DNA of 50,666 nt from Prevotella sp. (GTDB lineage Bacteria > Bacteroidota > Bacteroidia > Bacteroidales > Bacteroidaceae): the NCBI GenBank assembly GCA_017538105.1, contig JAFYJN010000077.1:1-50666 (forward strand), in the 5' to 3' direction. This document shows positions 48,580-50,666 of this stretch, piece by piece (within the stretch, counting starts at the first letter, position 1; each line of letters opens with the position of its first letter). Both the position numbers and the translations under genes were made by a program. The notes under the pieces were generated by a model that did not search any database, was not told where the DNA came from, and was given only the letters and a program-made list of their open reading frames with translations.

Positions 48580-50316
48580 ATGATTAGAGGAAAGAAAATG
48601 TCAAAACCACTACGTAGACTGAAAATTCAGGAACAGGCTGGGAATGAAGAGTTGACACCAGACTTCATTGATGAAATTGAGGAACTGACGTTGCTGTCGG
48701 CAATCAATTGTATTGTGACTCTTGCAGAGGACTCTGAGCTAAAAGAGTCGTTTCTGAAGAAAGCTGACCGTTTCATCACTTATTTGTCGGAACGGCAAGG
48801 TATCTCGAAAATGCAAGCAGTGCTATTGGCGCTCTTTATTGAGTCGAGTGCTGCTGGCAACAAAGCAGACTTTTCAGACATTGCCCGCTATCTCAATTGT
48901 AACAACGTACAGGTGTTGCAATATAAGTGTGAGGTGGATGAACTTGTGAAGAAAGGCCTGCTGCGTATGATTAAGAACAACATGACTGGCAATTTTGATT
49001 ATGCTGTTTCTCAAGCGTTTCTTGACAACCTTGCGAAAAACGAGCCATTCCAACGCAAATCATACAAGAACGCTTCGGGCATAGAGTTCTTTCAGCATTT
49101 TTACGACATCACCCATCAGCGCTACGAAGAAGAGCTTTCAACTGAGCTGATGTTTGAAGAGATTGAACGACTGATGGACGACAACCCCAAGTTGACGTAT
49201 GTGAAAGCGCTGCGCAAAACTCGTATGTCGATTGAAAACAAAGCGATAATCACTCAAATGTGTCGTCATTTGGTGTTGTCGGGAACGGAAAGTATTTCCA
49301 TGAACCATGTCGTGTTCTTGTTTGATTCACAACATCAAAGATATGATCTTGATCGTGCGATGTCTGAAGGCAACCACTATTTGATCAAGAATGGATGGGT
49401 GGAGAATGCTTTTTCGGATGGTTTCAAGGATAAGGAGGAATATCAGATGACAACTAAAGCACGGGAAACTCTCTTGCAAGGCTTCAACATCAAGCAGAGC
49501 GAGAACAAGGGATGTGACGTGCTACAGAGTGACAGCATAGTCAAGAAGGAATTGTTTTTCGATAATCAAGTAAAGAGACAGTTGGATGGGCTCGCAGAGT
49601 TGTTGGACGAAAAGAACTACCAAAGTATCTGTAACCGGTTGAAAGATAAAGGATTGCGTCAGGGGTTTGCTTGCTTGTTCTATGGTGCTCCTGGTACAGG
49701 TAAGACGGAAAGTGTGCTTCAATTGGCGCAGAAGACTGGGCGTGATATCATGCAGGTGAACATCTCGGAAGTGAAAAGCATGTGGGTGGGTGAGAGTGAG
49801 AAGAACATCAAAGCCATATTCGACCGCTATCGCGCTGTGGCAAAACATTCGAAACATACTCCCATATTGCTCTTCAATGAAGCTGACGCCGTCATCGGAA
49901 AACGCAAGGAGGGTGCTGAACGCTCAATCGACAAAATGGAGAACTCCATTCAGAACATTATACTGCAGGAAATGGAGTCTCTTGAAGGCATCATGATTGC
50001 TACGACGAATCTAGAGCAAAACATGGATGCAGCCTTTGAACGTCGTTTCCTTTACAAAGTGAAATTTGAGAAACCGGAACTGGTTCAAAGAACGAAAATC
50101 TGGCAGTCTATGATGCCTGAACTCTCCGAAGAAACAGCAGGCCGCCTAGCCTCTGCTTATGATTTCAGCGGTGGACAGATTGAGAACATAACCCGCAAAT
50201 GTGGCATTGAGAGCATCCTCTATGGTGATGAATATGTAACGGAAGAGAAAATCAACCAATACTGCAAAGAGGAAACCCTCGTTAAGAGAAACGGTACAAA
50301 AATAGGGTTTACTTAA
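48580..50316 (+). CDS. AAA+ ATPase with winged-helix-like N-terminus, paralogue 2
   Basis: 578 residues from ATG 48580; in-frame codons at 48523-48529 fall inside the -7 box. Same layout as paralogue 1: winged-helix-like ISKMQAVLLALFIESSAAG...FSDIARYLNCNNVQVLQYKCEVDELVKKGLLRM, then AAA+ with FYGAPGTGKTESV, TPILLFNEADAVI (Asn-Glu in Walker B), and ATTNLEQNMDAAFERRFLYKVKF. The lengths of the two paralogues differ by a single residue. It is the last gene of the island, transcribed towards the GC-rich GNAT gene. Confidence 0.88.
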   Translation: MIRGKKMSKPLRRLKIQEQAGNEELTPDFIDEIEELTLLSAINCIVTLAEDSELKESFLKKADRFITYLSERQGISKMQAVLLALFIESSAAGNKADFSDIARYLNCNNVQVLQYKCEVDELVKKGLLRMIKNNMTGNFDYAVSQAFLDNLAKNEPFQRKSYKNASGIEFFQHFYDITHQRYEEELSTELMFEEIERLMDDNPKLTYVKALRKTRMSIENKAIITQMCRHLVLSGTESISMNHVVFLFDSQHQRYDLDRAMSEGNHYLIKNGWVENAFSDGFKDKEEYQMTTKARETLLQGFNIKQSENKGCDVLQSDSIVKKELFFDNQVKRQLDGLAELLDEKNYQSICNRLKDKGLRQGFACLFYGAPGTGKTESVLQLAQKTGRDIMQVNISEVKSMWVGESEKNIKAIFDRYRAVAKHSKHTPILLFNEADAVIGKRKEGAERSIDKMENSIQNIILQEMESLEGIMIATTNLEQNMDAAFERRFLYKVKFEKPELVQRTKIWQSMMPELSEETAGRLASAYDFSGGQIENITRKCGIESILYGDEYVTEEKINQYCKEETLVKRNGTKIGFT

Positions 50317-50356
50317 AAATAGTACTTGTTTGTCTGCATAAGCTTGTTCGGGTGCA

Positions 50357-50666
50357 TCACACTCGGCAAACCATGAGGTATTCGGAATCGTGGTCGAGGA
50401 TGGTGGTGAAGTCGACTCGTTGGTAGAGCTGGACGGCGCGGTTGTCTTTCTGGACGGAGAGCGAGACTTGCTGGTAGCCGCATTGGCGCAGACACTCGAG
50501 CATGCGGGTCATGAGGGCGGTGCCAATTCCTCTGCCGCGATAGTCGGGGTGGAGGGCGATGGCCAGCGAGGGGGTGTGGTCGTCCACATGTCCGTAGTCG
50601 TGCATGATGCGCGTCCACACTGCCCCCACAACGGTTCCGTCGGCCTCGGCTACAAGGCATTTGTCG
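50357..50666 (-). CDS. GNAT acetyltransferase, N-terminus outside window
   Basis: At least 103 residues, open to the right edge (DKCLVAEADGTVVGAVWTR...). The GNAT signature is present: AIALHPDYRGRGIGTALMTRMLECLRQCGY (motif A, acetyl-CoA loop RGxGIGxAL) and LSVQKDNRAVQLYQRVDF (motif B). The substrate is unknown. It is strikingly GC-rich compared with the island, as is the leftmost gene, so it probably marks the right backbone boundary. Confidence 0.9.
   Translation of the reverse strand, partial: DKCLVAEADGTVVGAVWTRIMHDYGHVDDHTPSLAIALHPDYRGRGIGTALMTRMLECLRQCGYQQVSLSVQKDNRAVQLYQRVDFTTILDHDSEYLMVCRV

Noticed and set aside
50313-50660. 115-residue minus frame at the right edge
   Set aside because: Shadow of the GNAT acetyltransferase frame; its translation is Arg/Pro/His-rich without motifs.
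1-50666. tRNA, rRNA, transposase, integrase or phage structural genes
   Set aside because: None was recognised on either strand; absence is by eye and not by a search.

Overview
The window looks like Bacteroidales (Prevotella/Bacteroides-type) chromosomal DNA. Promoters have the Bacteroidetes form TTTG-N19-20-TAnnTTTG, leaders are short, and several genes belong to families concentrated in that group (VirE-N/VapE-like protein, AAA-14/DUF4143 ATPase, BspA-type leucine-rich repeats, RpoD-like sigma paralogue). It reads as one long accessory island of about 49.8 kb between two visibly GC-rich, chromosome-like genes that are both cut by the window edges: a DUF3828-like protein (left) and a GNAT acetyltransferase (right). 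I saw no tRNA, rRNA, integrase, transposase or CRISPR array.

Region 1 (0.6-12 kb, mostly minus strand): a micro-gene for a 49-residue four-CxxC zinc protein with its own promoter and hairpin terminator; a HEPN-motif/WG-repeat protein; a complete type I restriction-modification operon (hsdM, hsdS, hsdR); and small acidic proteins upstream of hsdM.

Region 2 (12.1-20.6 kb, plus strand): a long phased repeat array (11-bp units, then 22-bp units, then inverted copies) followed by a promoter and a seven-gene operon: protein kinase-AAA+ fusion, YbjN-like protein, CASTOR/POLLUX-like channel with an RyR domain, TIR-transmembrane protein, TerB-like protein, PrsW-type intramembrane protease, and a second TIR-transmembrane protein. 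This is my best candidate for an undescribed membrane-centred NAD-depletion or stress/defence system.

Region 3 (20.7-26.5 kb): a GC-rich VirE-N/VapE-like gene, a DUF4143 ATPase, an acidic protein paralogous to one in region 1, and a short sigma factor with a partner gene and a structured leader.

Region 4 (26.6-50.3 kb): a second island system centred on ADP-ribose and NAD: SIS-ADP-ribosylglycohydrolase fusion, a second ADP-ribosylglycohydrolase, ADP-ribosyltransferase-like protein plus NADAR protein, PfkB kinase-esterase fusion, nucleoside-deoxyribosyltransferase-like protein, YqiA-like esterase, AddAB-like helicase-nuclease pair, and two paralogous AAA+ ATPases, each divergent from a small HExxH metalloprotease and near a sigma factor. 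Nine promoters in this region carry a near-palindrome TTATA(C/G)(C/G)TATAA placed 27-29 bases upstream of the -7 box, and in three divergent pairs one copy serves both genes. This ties the genes into one regulon that is visible from sequence alone. Within it, two gene blocks are bracketed by their own matching ~50-bp inverted repeats.
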